Shown: one piece after another, positions 51,701 to 62,976 of the stretch | Layout of the letters: the number at the start of each line of letters is the position of its first letter | Numbering within the stretch: the stretch's first letter is position 1 | Assembly: GCA_028564705.1 (NCBI GenBank) | Contig: JAPXFQ010002924.1 | Coordinates: forward strand, 1,703,001-1,767,000 | DNA: 64,000 nt | Direction: 5' to 3' | DNA from: Apricaphanius iberus | Lineage: Eukaryota; Chordata; Actinopteri; Cyprinodontiformes; Aphaniidae | Program-made: the position numbers and the translations under genes | The notes under the pieces: generated by a model | What the model saw: the letters and a program-made list of their open reading frames with translations, nothing else | The model's database searches: none | Told to the model about the DNA's origin: nothing

Positions 51701-54700
51701 TCACAGGCACCGCCACCATGGAAAAAAGCATTGGAGGAGAAGCAGAGACCGAACACTTCCTTTGGTGGAGGGAAGAGAGTCTCCCCTTTATGGTATAAGC
51801 CACTAAAGTACTTAGTCTTTCTCTCATGATGTTTAGCAATAATCTGCTGTGATTTGTTAAGGTCTTATAATTCACTGCAATTCTTCCCAGACACTCCCTC
51901 CCAGCGGGTGCAGTTCCTGCTGGGCGCAGAAGACGATGATGAGGAACACATCCCCCATGACCTCTTCACAGAGATGGATGAGATCTGTCTGAGGGATGGA
52001 GTGGACACTGAGTGGAGGGAAAGTGCCAGGTGATGTTAATAATTATGTGACTACAGACTCACACAGTTACAGAACCTCACAAAGGTATTTGCACCCCCTG
52101 AATTTATCCCATTTTGTCACAATACAACTTCAAAATTAAAGGAGATATATCATGCTTTTAAATCCTTCCTTTTCACATGTAAATCATTCACTTGTGGTCT
52201 ATGTAAAGTAGAACCACAGTGGTTTGGTCTGAATTCCATGTTATTGTAGCCCCACAGACCCTCCTTATACCGTTCTGAGGAGCATCTTTAGAGCAACTCA
52301 TTTTCGTGCGGTCCCTTTAAATGTAAGCGAAACATTTCATGCCCCGCCCTCTCCAGGTTATAGAGCGTTCCGCTCCACCCCGTTCGGACATTTTTGTAGT
52401 CTGATAGCAGCGATTCGATTACTACCGGCAGATAAACTTTTTATTGCGAAGCGATCGTCGCTAAATTCCTGAACATAATGTGTAACTTCGACATGACTGA
52501 CCTTGGACTACAAAATCGCTGTGGGGGAGAAAAAATGGCGGCTTCACAAAATTGGTTACCCGGAAGTCCATTACCTTATTTGGCAGTTCAACAACAAATG
52601 CTGTGACGTAATAGACAAGAAAACGTAATAGTGAACAGAGAAAACTAAACAGACAGAAAAATATGACCAAAAAAGAATGCAAAGATATAAACACAGCACC
52701 AGAAGAGAATAAATGTAAATGCATGTAAATACACATTTACATGCATTTAAGGGCTAAAAAAATGGATTTTCCACGATATGTCTCCTTTAAAGATATGTTG
52801 TTATGATATAATGACCAACATAGAATAGTGCATATTTGTGAAGTGGAAAGAAAGGATACCTGGGCCCTAATTTTTCAACTGTACTTAGGTACAGATCTGA
52901 GTGTATTTTGTGCATAGGAACAATTTTTACACATAGGGCCTGATTTATCAACGGTTTGTGCTTCTTAAAACCGGCACAAACCACACAGCATCGCAAAAAC
53001 AGGCTCTAACTGATTTACTGACAAGGCACAGAGAGCATTGCGCCTGATAAACCTGGAGCAAGACGCACTCAATCCAATGAGTGATTTTCCCTAATCTGAA
53101 AACGCAATATTGGCAATTCTGTCAGAAGATGCAAATAATTGGGAGGAGAAAAAGTAAATAAGTAGGCGTTCCAGGCGCGGCTTGTTTTACTAAACATCAA
53201 AATGTTTACGCCTGCTATTTTAGATTCTATTTTCATCGCTTCTAAAGGCATGTCTTAACTTTGTGCTTTCAGCATAAGTTTGTTTTTGACAAATGGAAAA
53301 TGCAATTCACACACAATATAACCTGATAGTAATTAACACTAAAATGGCCATTAACCTGACAGTTATGTAGATATTTCCCTTTTTCCCTCAGGGACACATC
53401 ATAACTCACTGCACTCTCAGCACTTCTGTACCTGCTGAAGACGTGCTGAGTACGGTCAGTTATCTTCGCTGACCCTTATTAGTTTCCACCTAAATGGTTA
53501 ATCTTCCTGGGTTCCACTCTAGTAATCATGAAACATATCACTATGACAATAAGAATAGGTTTAATTTTCTTTTAAGCCATGTGGCGGCACCGCATCTGGT
53601 GGTAAAACGGGGGAACTGCAACACTGAAAAATGTTTACTTTGATGGAATATTTATCTTATCAGCTTATAACCCCTCGTCAAGGAGCTCATGGTGGCGTCA
53701 GCTGTCTTTTAGCAAAATAACAAAAAAAATTTTGTATAAATTTGGATAAAACTTTCAGAAAATGTTGGAAATTTTCCATGGAAAAATAAGATTTTGAATC
53801 ACAACCTGGGACGGTGGGGGATGCTGATGCTTTGCTTTTCTACACTCTTAATGTCCTTTTTTAACTTGTCACATTAAGTGTTCAGGAAGTTTTTACACTA
53901 AATAATAAGAAGTTTACAAACCGTACTGTGGAAACTGGATAGTCCTGCTTACCTGTGCAGCAGGTTGTCTCTGTCTCAATGCGTACTGATGACAGCCAAA
54001 GTAGTGTCTTCCATAACGCATTGCCATACGTGTGTCAAATGTAATGACCTGTGGACCACCAGTAGATGATTTGGCCCAGCTGTGTGCTCAGGGACATTTT
54101 ATTGTATTCGGTTAGACATCAAACTATAAAAAAAAAAAAAATTACAACAGGAACCTCTGCAATGCCCCGAATGCATTTGCTGATTCAATTTCTCCTAGGG
54201 AGTGTTGTTTTTTTATCGGCAACTGACAGAAAAAAAACAACAACAATGTTCGGAACAAATTTAACTAATTTTCTATGTTTAAAGCAGCGAAATATTTCCA
54301 CAGAATTGAATAAAAGCAATTTAAACAATTCTTTGCCATTTTCGTTTTTATGTCCGCAACAGGAATAACTGCTATGTACAGAGGACAAAAACTATCAGTG
54401 TTAAAATTAATTTGCATTAATTAGAACGATTTTCAAACATGTAATTTATCATGACCTTTTTTTTGCACCACTTATTTTTCACCTCACTCTCGGTGTTACT
54501 GTAATTCCTTTTTTTCTTCTGCTTCTTTGAACTTTGTTTGTGAAAAACGCAAGGATTTAAGTTTGTAGTCTGACCAAATGTGGTTAATTGAGGGCGTATC
54601 TGTATGTAAGTGACTGTGAATGGGCAGGACCCCCTAAGTATGGACATATGGGATTTGTCAACAGATAATTGCTGAAAAACGTGTACGACCAACACACATT

Positions 54701-57700
54701 TGATAAATCCGGATTTTGACTTTACGTATGAAAACTCTATATTTCTTTAATAGGATAAAATATAGTTTCTACGAACCTTTGATAAATTAAGGCCCTGGAA
54801 TTTTACAAATGAAATGAATAGAGTGGTATCCATCTGTAGTCAGCCCTCCTTTATTCAACACTTTATGATTAAATTCCCTGCAACCTATTACCTTCAAGAA
54901 GTCACACACAAAGTAAAAAAATCTGTTAGAATCTCAGTATAGCCTGCACTTCTGTAAAAATCTCACTTTTTTTTAAAGGACATTTGTGAACAAACAGCAT
55001 CATAAAGGTTAATGAACACAGTAGAAATGTCCTAGAAGCAGTTAGTGAGAGGTTTGAAGAAGAGTTGTAAAATAGTTTTCAAAGCTCTGAACATCTCATC
55101 GAGCTCTGTTTAATTCCTGTTTGAAAATGAAAATGGAAAGAGTATGGCACCACTGCACACCTAAAAAACAATGGCCATCCCCCTAAACAGACTGTAGAGA
55201 GTATTACTTACAGGAGGAGCAATGAGACCCATGGTGACTCTGGAGGAGCTGTAAAGGTCCGCTGCTCATGTGCCAGGGCAATGATTAGATATTCACTTGC
55301 TTTAGGGAAACTGGCCAGAGTTGGTCAGAGTTGTTAGAAAGCTGCACAGAGTGATAATCAGAGGATAATCAAACGCGAAAGACTATCAGAGGCTTGAGAC
55401 TGAGGCAACTTTCACCATAGCAAAGATTAACAACCCTAACTGGTTAAAGTCAAACCATATTAATTTGTTAAAATGTCCAAGTCCATGCCTAAATTCAAAT
55501 GAAAATCTGTCAAGATTTCAAAATTCATGTTCACAGACATTCACCATCCAGTATGACAGCGCTTGAGCTATTTTGCCAAGAGATTGCTCTAAATGTGCAA
55601 AACTGGTGGAAACAGATTTGCAGTGAAAGGGAGATGCACAAAGTATTGACTTACAGGGGAAAATACAAATGCCACACAAAAAACCCAATATACTTTATTT
55701 GATTTATTCTGTAAGATTTATTCAAAAATACATTTGACTTTGTAGTTATAATGTGGCAAACTGTGGAAAATGTCAGAAGGTGTGGGCCCTTTTTAAGATC
55801 ACTACTATGGGAACAGTGTTAAATCAGTTTGGGGAGCATTCATGGTAGCTATCTATGAAAAATGTAGTTTCCAGATTATGTCTAATGTTTGTGTTTCAGC
55901 AGCTTGCTCTTGTAGTTTCACATTATTTCCATATATTTTCTGAGACACCTCTATAAAACGATGGTGTACTGTTGACATGATAAATAAGACATATTTTATT
56001 TACATTGATACCCTGGTAAAAAGCAATAAGGAAGAAGAGTAAATGAGTGAAGCTGAGAGGGAAAAGGAGAAATGAGAGCTGCATGTGAGGGCCCTCAGAA
56101 TGAACGAGTGTTGCTTTTGCAGCTAGAACAGATGGCTGGCCAGTTTGCCGTCTGCTGGCAGCACTTGATGGCAACTCAAACTCTTCTTACAGGTGGCTGA
56201 AGTTTGAGGAGGATGTGGAGGACGGGGGAGAGCGATGGAGCAAACCCTACGTAGCCACGCTGTCTCTCCACAGTCTGTTTGAACTGCGTAGCTGCATCAT
56301 TAATGGCACTGTGCTGCTTGACATGAGGGCAAATAGCATCGAGGAGATCTCAGGTAATTGCTGAAATGTGATTTCATTTGTTCAAAGATTTTGCTGTTGC
56401 TGAATCTTTGCACAAAGAAAAAATTTTAAATTGTATTTTTGGGAATCATAATTCAATCCTTTAACTTATGGCATCTCTTGTTGTTTCAAGTACTTTTTGT
56501 AATACTGGGAGCATTACCATTTAGGTCAATTCTTCTCTTTCCTCAGGTCATTTTCTGCAGGCTTTGAAACCTGAATTGATCAAATGTTTTTTTGTTTTTT
56601 TAAGAATAAAGTTGATCGTAAAATACTGATTTACAGACGGGTAAAGTAGGGTGAGGTTTTTTGACACTTTACTAGATTTGTTCAGATCTTATTTGGCAGA
56701 TATGAATGACATCGTATCAGTTGGCAATTATAGATTTGAACAAACAAAAAATATATCAGGAATCCTCAAGGTTACATTCTCAGGCTACTTTTATGCACTA
56801 TCAATATGCCCCTGACAGTTCAGATTATGGAGTTCTAAAATATCTTCTATGTCAGCACATGACCACAGTCACAGAATGAATAGCCGTTTTCTTAGGACAT
56901 CACATGCCGGCATATTGGGGTTATATTCCTGGCATGGTGCGTCTTATGAATGCACCATGGCGGCATGGCAGTGTGGGAATATTACTGCATTATTGCCACA
57001 ATGCTGGTTTTATGAATGAAGATCACGCCTTGCCGCAACAGAGGATGATTTCATGATGATGTGTTGAATGTACTGTATGTAAAATGCAGGTAAATATAGT
57101 TTCATTTAGCATTTGTAAATTACTGTTTATCAGCTGATATGCCAAACTGAAGTGATGCAGAGGTCTGGGAGCTTCAGGCTTTTAGAGCTGAGGAGCAGAT
57201 CACCAGACAGTTCACAGGGACAGTGAAGGACAGCCACCTTTTTGCTCGCAAGAAGACTTGAGCAGCGGGGCTTCAATTGGGATAAAAACCAAGTTATGCT
57301 CAATTATTTTCTCTGTTTACCACAAACTCTTTCGTCTTAGGGTTTATACAGAGCCCTGCATGTCGACAGCCCAGAAACCAAACCCCATACCCCTTTTTAT
57401 CCCGGTGTAGTGTAATCTTTTGTGAAAAGCACCAGATAGCGGCAAATTGCCGGTACATGCTGAGCTATAATGAATTATCATAAGGTTCACTTATGCTGGC
57501 ATTAATGCTGGGACTGTTGAAACAAGCCAATATGAGCACAATACAAACAAGTGCATGGATTAGTATTTCCTCCTCCAACAAACAAACAACTAACTAAAGT
57601 CTTTCTTTTTTTGTTCCTGAAAAGAAATCCCTAGATTAGCACTCAGCCAGACTCACATGCTAAAATTCACAGTACATGAAATAAAATAACCAAATTAGTT

Positions 57701-59036
57701 ACCATAGGGGGAAGACAGTTCTTACCACATCTTAATGTTTTTTTTTAAATAAATTCGGATTTCAGTGTTTCTTTTCTTGTTATGCTTAATCTTTATCATC
57801 TGTCTTTTGGTATATTTCTTTAATTTAATGCAATTTAATAGCATTGGGTATGAAATGTGCTGCACGTATAAAATAGCTTTGCCTTTCGACCAAATATCTC
57901 AGAAGAATCAAACCAAGAGGCTTATAGTTTGTTGTCTTCCTCCTCAGAAATGGTCTTGGATCACCAAGAGTTATACTCACCACTGGGAGATGAACTCAGA
58001 AAGAAGGTGCATGAAACTCTCTTGAAGCAGCATCATCACCAGAACCAGAAGAAGCTGGCTAACCGCCTGCCGATTGTGCGATCCATTGCTGACATGGGCC
58101 GAAGGGCATCAGACCTCCACCTGGACAGGAATGGTGAAAAACGTGATAATCATACACTCCAGCAAACCTCAGTGTTTACCTTAAAGAGAGATTCCAGTGG
58201 TGCAGAGATGTTAGTTGAAAATGAAAAAATGATTTACACAGGTTTTCACAAAACATCACGTACTATAGTTACAAAACAGGGTACTGTACAGTTTTTAAAG
58301 TAATTAGAAATTTTGAATTTAGAAAGTGATGACATCACAAGGGAGTTGAGCCAAGGACTGAGGTGATTGGCTTGTATTCACATTTTGATATGGTCCAAAT
58401 TTAGATCAAGTCAATCCAATTATATTTTCACATTCAGAGCCAGTTACATACGGTTCAATTCATATAATGCTATTATAATGCTGTCTAGTCAAATTTAGCA
58501 CCTCACTTAATGCTTTAATTAAAAATCTAAGGAAGCCAATTTCTAAAATAGAAGCATTGACTTTGTACTAATGTCTCATCCTGAGAAAACATACAGCGAC
58601 AGAGGAGAGAAGCTAAAACTTTTTAACAAGAAAAGAAAATCCAGTGAAAAGCGAGTTTAGTCTGATTGGTCATTTTCTGGAACCAGTTATTAGTTGAGAG
58701 GAGTACCGATAAGTCAGGAGTATTTTCTGGAACGAATGACTATGATAACTCCATCAGCGGTGACATTTGGGAGGAGTCACAGATAAACACAGAAGCTTTG
58801 GACCAGTAGGCAAATTTATCTTTGTAAACATATTACCATTGATTGAATATGTGTCTTAAATTAATATTTTTATCTCCCAGTTCTACATATTTTACGGACA
58901 TAATTATTGTGACATTTAGCTTTTGAATTCATTGATTGTTTGACCAGGTCAGCTGACGGCGTCTCAGTCTCAGTTAGCGGGTCCTGATGGCAAAGGGGAC
59001 ATCAGCAGAGAGAACAGCGCGGTGGACTTTAGCAAG
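42653..59036 (+). CDS. slc4a10: slc4a10, sodium-coupled bicarbonate transporter (N-terminal seven exons; continues past window)
   Basis: SLC4A10 (NCBE/NBCn2) moves Na+ with bicarbonate across the plasma membrane and regulates neuronal pH and choroid-plexus secretion. Coding exons are 42653-42700, 49765-49846, 51640-51792, 51891-52029, 56193-56353, 57948-58133 and 58948-59036: 858 nt, 286 codons, all joined in phase at GT-AG sites. Only the cytoplasmic N-terminal domain is covered; the membrane domain lies outside. Family marks are [10 protein letters not shown] at the start, [20 protein letters not shown], a His/Arg-rich stretch (RHRHH), [60 protein letters not shown] and [11 protein letters not shown]. 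These match SLC4A10 better than SLC4A7 or SLC4A8 as I recall them. It lies downstream of tbr1 in the same order as in tetrapods. The ohnolog (a or b) is undecided. Confidence 0.95.
43140..43640 (-). mobile_element. Degenerate Tc1 transposon in slc4a10 intron 1
   Basis: Minus-strand Tc1 features: CACAACATGATGCTGCCACT (about 43249-43268), GGCTTGCAAATTTCTCCC, a CTGGCCTTTCAGCCCACG segment (about 43395), and GCTGTGGAGGTCCACAG (about 43474). Frames are broken and ends are approximate. Confidence 0.7.
43641..45574. other. slc4a10 intron 1, nothing recognised
   Basis: No exon or nameable element. It contains a (C)n(CA)n tract at 44511-44531. Confidence 0.45.
45575..45816 (-). mobile_element. Left part of an old Tc1 element, interrupted
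   Basis: GTCAAAAGTTTATATGTACT at about 45586 resembles a Tc1 terminal sequence. The rest of this element seems to lie beyond the inserted Tc1 copy, at 47028-47330. Confidence 0.5.
45818..47027 (+). mobile_element. Tc1-like transposon, near full length, inactivated
   Basis: The element is about 1.21 kb with terminal inverted repeats. The left end, CACTCCCGGCAACTTTATTA then GGCAC, is complementary to the right end, which reads ACCTAATAAAGTGGGCAGAG then AGTG. The transposase gene is recognisable but broken. 46003-46407 gives the helix-turn-helix region ([20 protein letters not shown]). After a frame change come AWSDESRF (about 46424-46447, first catalytic Asp region), QQDNTHV (second Asp region, about 46700) and [11 protein letters not shown] (about 46805-46835). 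Frameshifts and stops make it non-functional. Confidence 0.9.
47028..47330 (-). mobile_element. Right part of the interrupted Tc1 element
   Basis: CACTTGCAGCAAAACAACCC, CTAAACATGATGCTATCACC, ACCATGCTTGAC and GCTTGAAGCCTGACC are minus-strand Tc1 transposase DNA, directly abutting the right end of the inserted copy at 47027. Confidence 0.7.
47331..49199. other. slc4a10 intron 1, nothing recognised
   Basis: AT-rich intronic DNA without an exon or nameable element. Confidence 0.45.
49200..49440 (+). mobile_element. Tc1 5' end fragment
   Basis: Resembles the left part of the Tc1 family at 52066-55800: TTTTTTCACATTCTATCATG, TTATTTGATTGGTATTTTAA, AATTTGAAATGGAAGGAAAA, GTAGTCATCCCCATTAACTC and AATAAAATCCAGTGAAACCC. 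Only the leader before the transposase gene is kept. Confidence 0.7.
49765..49846 (+). CDS. slc4a10: slc4a10 coding exon 2
   Basis: Acceptor TTTTCAG, then [15 protein letters not shown] and a QQEDFEG segment; ends TTTTGAAG/GTAACA with 1 nt carried over. Confidence 0.95.
50465..50640 (+). mobile_element. Tc1-like fragment in slc4a10 intron 2
   Basis: AGAAGCAGAAAAAATGGGCA, AGTTTAAGGATTCATTTGAC and AGCTTTGAAGGG follow the transposase start of another fish Tc1 family. Degenerate; the remainder to about 51200 is not recognisable. Confidence 0.5.
51640..51792 (+). CDS. slc4a10: slc4a10 coding exon 3
   Basis: Acceptor [28 protein letters not shown] followed by a His/Arg-rich run and EGRESPLYG; ends TTTATG/GTATAA. 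The start of the exon is strongly conserved in the family and the basic part is variable. Confidence 0.95.
51891..52029 (+). CDS. slc4a10: slc4a10 coding exon 4
   Basis: Acceptor [55 protein letters not shown]; ends GCCAG/GTGATG. It lies only 98 bp after exon 3. Confidence 0.96.
52140..52786. mobile_element. piggyBac-like MITE with TTAA target duplication
   Basis: The element is 647 bp. Left end AGGAGATATATCATG; the right end reversed reads AGGAGACATATCGTG (13 of 15 identical). TTAA lies on both sides, at 52136-52139 and 52787-52790. TTAA duplication is the piggyBac signature. It holds no transposase frame. The interior is richer in CpG than its surroundings. Confidence 0.85.
52859..54798. 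mobile_element. Non-autonomous DNA transposon inserted in the Tc1 copy
   Basis: The element is about 1.94 kb. Left end CCTGGGCCCTAATTTTTCAA; the reversed right end is CCAGGGCCTTAATTTATCAA (17 of 20 identical). An internal copy of the end motif (AGGGCCTGATTTATCAAC at about 52935) suggests an inner element or repeated subterminal motif. Target duplication not clear (possibly CTGG). Likely hAT-like by its ends; not certain. No transposase found. Confidence 0.7.
55801..56192. other. slc4a10 intron 4, 3' part
   Basis: Nothing recognised apart from the acceptor of exon 5 at 56191-56192. Confidence 0.45.
56193..56353 (+). CDS. slc4a10: slc4a10 coding exon 5
   Basis: Acceptor [62 protein letters not shown]; ends TCTCAG/GTAATT. 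This is the most conserved part of the SLC4 cytoplasmic domain within the window. Confidence 0.97.
56354..57947. other. slc4a10 intron 5
   Basis: No exon. The stretch 56890-57560 contains repeated words such as GCCGGCATATTGG, GGCATGGTGCG and GCTGGCATTAATGCTGG that suggest an unrecognised transposon, but ends could not be set. Confidence 0.35.
57948..58133 (+). CDS. slc4a10: slc4a10 coding exon 6
   Basis: Acceptor [63 protein letters not shown]; ends AGGAATG/GTGAAA. Confidence 0.96.
58948..59036 (+). CDS. slc4a10: slc4a10 coding exon 7
   Basis: Acceptor [39 protein letters not shown]; ends AGCAAG/GTATGT in phase 0. No later exon is recognised before 64000. Confidence 0.93.
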
Positions 59037-59304
59037 GTATGTGCAGTTAAAGTGTATTCTGTCTATTTCCAGCTGTTTGTGAAAAGTGTTGAAAAAGGGT
59101 GTTCTAGGTTCTTACTGTAAGAGATGGTTTTATGTGGCATTTATTTGCTCGTCATCTCCCCCTGTAGGTACTCATGTCAAGGTTGAGAGCTTAGTCTCTT
59201 GCCTAAAATTGTGCCTTTCTACTATAATACTTTTTTTCCAAGTATTTGTCTAAGAAACAGACACCACTTATGGCGGAACACACACACAAATTATATATAT
59301 ATCC

Positions 59305-59470
59305 AAAACGTAAATGACCTGTACAGCACTTTACTCTGTCAATTACCAGTAGTCAACGGATGAAGTGTCTTGCCTAAGGAGAAAACAACCGAGAGAGTCA
59401 GGGCTGGGGCTTGAACTGGCAACCCTCTGATTACAAGCTAAACTCCTATCTCCTGAGCCACAGCCACCCC
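59305..59470 (-). mobile_element. tRNA-like SINE in slc4a10 intron 7
   Basis: Read on the minus strand: GGGTGGCTGTGGCTCAGGAG at the head (A-box-like), then GGTTGCCAGTTCAAGCCCC (B-box-like), and TTAGGCAAGACACTTCATCC. This is a common fish SINE pattern. Confidence 0.75.
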
Positions 59471-60594
59471 AAAATGTCCAGGCTCATCAGCACGAAATCT
59501 ACAATGTCCACAAAACGTGTAGATTATGGTATGAGTTTAGAGTTTGGGGGTGAAACTGATATAGACTTGCCTATGATGTAGCACATTTGTTAACAAAACC
59601 ATTTAGGAATGTAGGCTGATCTAAAATACCTTCAAGAAATTAATTCTAAGTACTGTACATTCTCTGTTTTTGTAACTATTGTAAATTATGTAGATATTTT
59701 TTCTTCTGTAAAAACGGTGTGTGTTTCTGTTCTGTGTCCTGTTCTGTCTGTATGTGTTTGTGCTGCTGTTACGACTAAGTTTCTCATTTTGGGAATATTA
59801 AAGGATTATTCTATTCTACTCTACATACTGTCATGTGAAAAACTAGAAAACCCCATCAAATCATAGATTCTCTTAAAAGAAATGTTCCCACATCCATGCT
59901 TTTTTTGTATGTTCAATTTAGAAAAGAGCATGTTTTGAATAAAAGGTCATCGCCAAGAAAATGCACCTTGTATTACTCAATAATAGAAAAAAAGAAATAA
60001 ACAAAAGGTGTGTTCTACATAAAGAAAAAGATAGGACATCCTATCCCTTAAAGTAACTTTACTGAAATAGTTGCTGTCAGGTGTCAGGGCTTTTTAAATG
60101 TAGTGTACCAAAATGTCTGTGCCATCTCCAACTTGCCTTCTTTAGCAAATTTTTTATTTGGCCATGGTTTAAATTTTGTTCAGTCTTGAGCAAAGCTGTG
60201 ACAACACGTCATAGGAGCTGCAGACACACCCGCTTACATTTTTATTTTCCAATCTACAACATATAACTTTTGGTGGGGGTAATACACCAATTATGTCGCT
60301 ATATGCCAACTGCAAAGCAACACTAACCTGAGTTACTGCTAGCCTGCTTGTTGGACAAAAGTAATAATGAATATCTGAATGCTGTACACAGTTTTTTTTT
60401 AGCTTGAGGAGTTTCTAGCTTCAGGCAGGGTCATAAAGGCATTCGGAAAACTGGTCAATAAGAATGCAGCTTAAATAATATTAATGTTCTGACCAAGTAG
60501 GCAGGGAAAACCAGTCCTTCTCATTGTATGGCTTTATAATGGAATTATATTTACACATTTTCCTGGGCCATTTTATAACCCAAGCAATTTACAG
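59471..60594. other. slc4a10 intron 7, nothing recognised
   Basis: AT-rich intronic DNA without an exon or nameable element. Confidence 0.4.
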
Positions 60595-60632
60595 TACATA
60601 CATACATACATACATACATACATACACACACG

Positions 60633-60698
<66 letters not shown>

Positions 60699-60708
60699 TA
60701 CATACATG
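60595..60708. repeat. (CATA)n(CA)n(CATA)n microsatellite
   Basis: CATA units, two CGCA variants, about 28 CA units, then CATA units again. Confidence 0.97.
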
Positions 60709-61854
60709 TATAGGTTCACAGTTTCCAGTTGTCATAGAAAAAATGTTCTAGAACCCCATTAAAAAATTCTGCAGATGGTATTACATTTTTTTCAACCACC
60801 CTCTTATACAAGTTATAATTTATGGTGGTGACGGTAAATTGCCAGGTCCAACAAAAAGGTTTTTTTGAGACTTCCTCTAGAATCTTGAGTTAGCTGTTGG
60901 AGCTGAATTGCTTGAGACAAAAGCATCTGATTTTATTAGTTAGTTATTATAGGCAGTTATTATATTAGCCAGTTATTTTAAATCTCGTTCACTTTAAGAC
61001 CATTTTCTGAATGGCTAAATTCAAACTCCTTTGAGAGCTTTTTTATTCCTTACCAGACTCATAACCTGCAACAATTCTCTTTTTCTAAAGTCCTCAGACA
61101 GCTTTTTCAAACTTACCATGGTATTCAGTCTCACTTTAACAGTCAGGGGCACATCACACTAAATGTGTGATGTTTAAACATAGCAAACAAAGGGCTTCCT
61201 CATGTTTTAATGAAGTCCACCTGCTGGGATACAACTGGGTGAGATATTTGGAAGGAAAAAAAGGCGTGTCTTAAATTAAGTCCCACTAGAATTAAATTTT
61301 TTTTAAATCACAGTTTACAAAAAACTAAAAGGTATTTTTCTATTTTCACTTTTCAAACTTGAATAAAAAACATCCATGTCTAAATTTGCAAATTAAAAAA
61401 AACATTGACTGTCTAGGTTTTTCTAACTATTCCAAATGACTGTAGAAACCCAACTACATCAAATAACAGACAAAAAACTTAAAAGGCAGGTTTTTGTTCA
61501 GCATATATTTTAAAGGTCTGTCTTTGGCACACACTGCATTTAATCAAATATATTTTTCATATAACAACAGAAATGGACAAGGCAGAGCAAGAGGTTAGTT
61601 GTTTCTGTAATTTTGCAGCAAAACATTTTTTTAATTTGCATTTTCCAAGCCATCTGTCAGAGAGAGGGGGGGAGACCTAAATGCTGACAGCAGACAGACA
61701 GATTAAAAGGCAAAGTGACCTATGACAAAAAGCACTTAAAATCAGGGAATCCAAAAGCCAACAACAGTCCATACCAAAGAACTTTTGAAAAAAAGGGCAT
61801 AATGATATTACAGAAAATAGAAGAAGTCAAGGGCCCTACTGGAATTTGCATAGT
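60709..61854. other. slc4a10 intron 7, unassigned
   Basis: No exon seen. Parts near 61060-61250 have the look of a decayed DNA transposon, but I could not name a family. Confidence 0.35.
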
Positions 61855-62090
61855 TGGGGCTACACGGTGAAACAGTGGTTAGGACTGTTGCCTTACAGCA
61901 AGAAGGTTGTGGGTTTTTATCCCAGCCCAGGGCGTTTCTGCATGGAGTTTGCATGTTCTCCATATGCATGCGTGAGATTCCCCCAGGTACTCCAGCTTCC
62001 TCCCACAGTCCAAAAACATGACTGTCAGGTTAATTGATCACTCTAAATTGTCCTTAGGTGTGGGTGTGTGCATGTATGGATGGATGGATT
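61855..62090 (+). mobile_element. Fish tRNA-like SINE, 5' part
   Basis: GGGGCTACACGGTGAAACAG, TGGTTAGGACTGTTGCCTTA, CAGCAAGAAGGTTGTGGGTT, GGAGTTTGCATGTTCTCC, CTTCCTCCCACAGTCCAAAA and ACATGACTGTCAGGTTAATT, ending in GGATGGATGG. It is the head section of a composite repeat; the tail seen at 20641 and 41738 commonly belongs to the same repeat. Confidence 0.85.
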
Positions 62091-62369
62091 TCATAGTCTG
62101 AGAGCTGACAGGGAAGAAAATACAAATGTATAAAAAACCCTTCGAAACTAAAGGGAATTTAACATCATCCAAAAAGAATTTAATTATTGTCACATGTCAG
62201 ACATAAGGTAAACAAAATGTGTTCCCTTGTTCAGCCCAGAAAAATCGAATAAAATATTAGTAAAAATATAGTAGTTTAAAAAGTTTGTCAAGTGATTTAT
62301 GCTGTTAAAAAAAGATCAGTGCAAGTTAAAATGTTCAGAGTACAGTTTTTTTCACAGAAGCAGGAAAAA

Positions 62370-62765
62370 AAAAAAGCAGGCTTTTTGCCTGAAGGGAAAA
62401 CCATAAACAGTGTGTGTGCAGTGTGGGCGTGGTCCCTCATGATGCAGGAGGTCCTTTTCCTGCACCTGGAGGTGTAAATGTTTGTGGTGGTGTATAGGCT
62501 GCATCCCACAGTCCTCTGTGCAGCTTTAACCATGCTGCAGAGCAGCTGCCATGCTAGACCGTGATGCAGGAGCTCAGGACACTCCGCCGCACATTTTTAA
62601 AAAATATTTCAGGAGTGAGTTCCTCAGTCAAGTGCGCCTCAGCCTCTTGAGGAGGTAGAGATGCTGGTTTGCAGCTCATACCACGTGGGACGTGTTGCAC
62701 CTCCAGGTGAGGTTGTTCAATATGTGGACCCCCGCCGTCACTCTAATATACAGGGGAGGGTGTTT
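62370..62765 (-). mobile_element. Non-LTR retrotransposon ORF2 C-terminal remnant
   Basis: On the minus strand, 62297-62533 reads VKAAQRTVGCSL, then IYTSRCRKRTSCIM and HTLFMVFPSGKKPAFF. This resembles the C-terminal end of fish LINE reverse transcriptases (AQRITG, SRCxxKA, LFxLLPSGRR patterns). The preceding part (to 62765) continues the same match at DNA level but is broken. Truncated and inactive. Confidence 0.65.
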
Positions 62766-62976
62766 GCTCCCTCTATATGGAACGCCAAAGTTAATTAAAT
62801 AAAATTAAATAAATAAATAAAACATTATGAAATAAATATCAGCATGAATTAATATTAAGTAAATATTTAATGTGACAATGAAATAGTCAAAAAAGGAATT
62901 CTGTTAAAATGCAATGCCCAATATTTATATATTTTAATTTTAGAATATATATTAGTATTATTTTATATATATTTAA

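Larger units (their letters stand above)
52066..55800 (+). mobile_element. Tc1 transposon in slc4a10 intron 4, split by two younger elements
   Basis: Three separated parts form one Tc1 copy of a widespread family. 52066-52139 is the left end (CACAAAGGTATTTGCACCCC, ATTTTGTCACAATACAACTT). 52787-52858 continues with ACCAACATAGAATAGTGC and GTGAAGTGGAAAGAAAGG. 54799-55800 is the rest: ACAAACAGCATCATAAAGG, GAACATCTCATCGAGCTCTG, AATGGAAAGAGTATGGCACC, GGTGACTCTGGAGGAGCTG, GAGCTATTTTGCCAAGAG, AAAGTATTGACTTACAGGGG and the right end near 55735-55795. The middle of the transposase is deleted and frames are broken. The interrupting elements are at 52140-52786 and 52859-54798. Confidence 0.85.

Noticed and set aside
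54066..54368. 100-codon frame on the + strand
   Set aside because: It lies inside a non-autonomous transposon and is A/T-rich with no motif.
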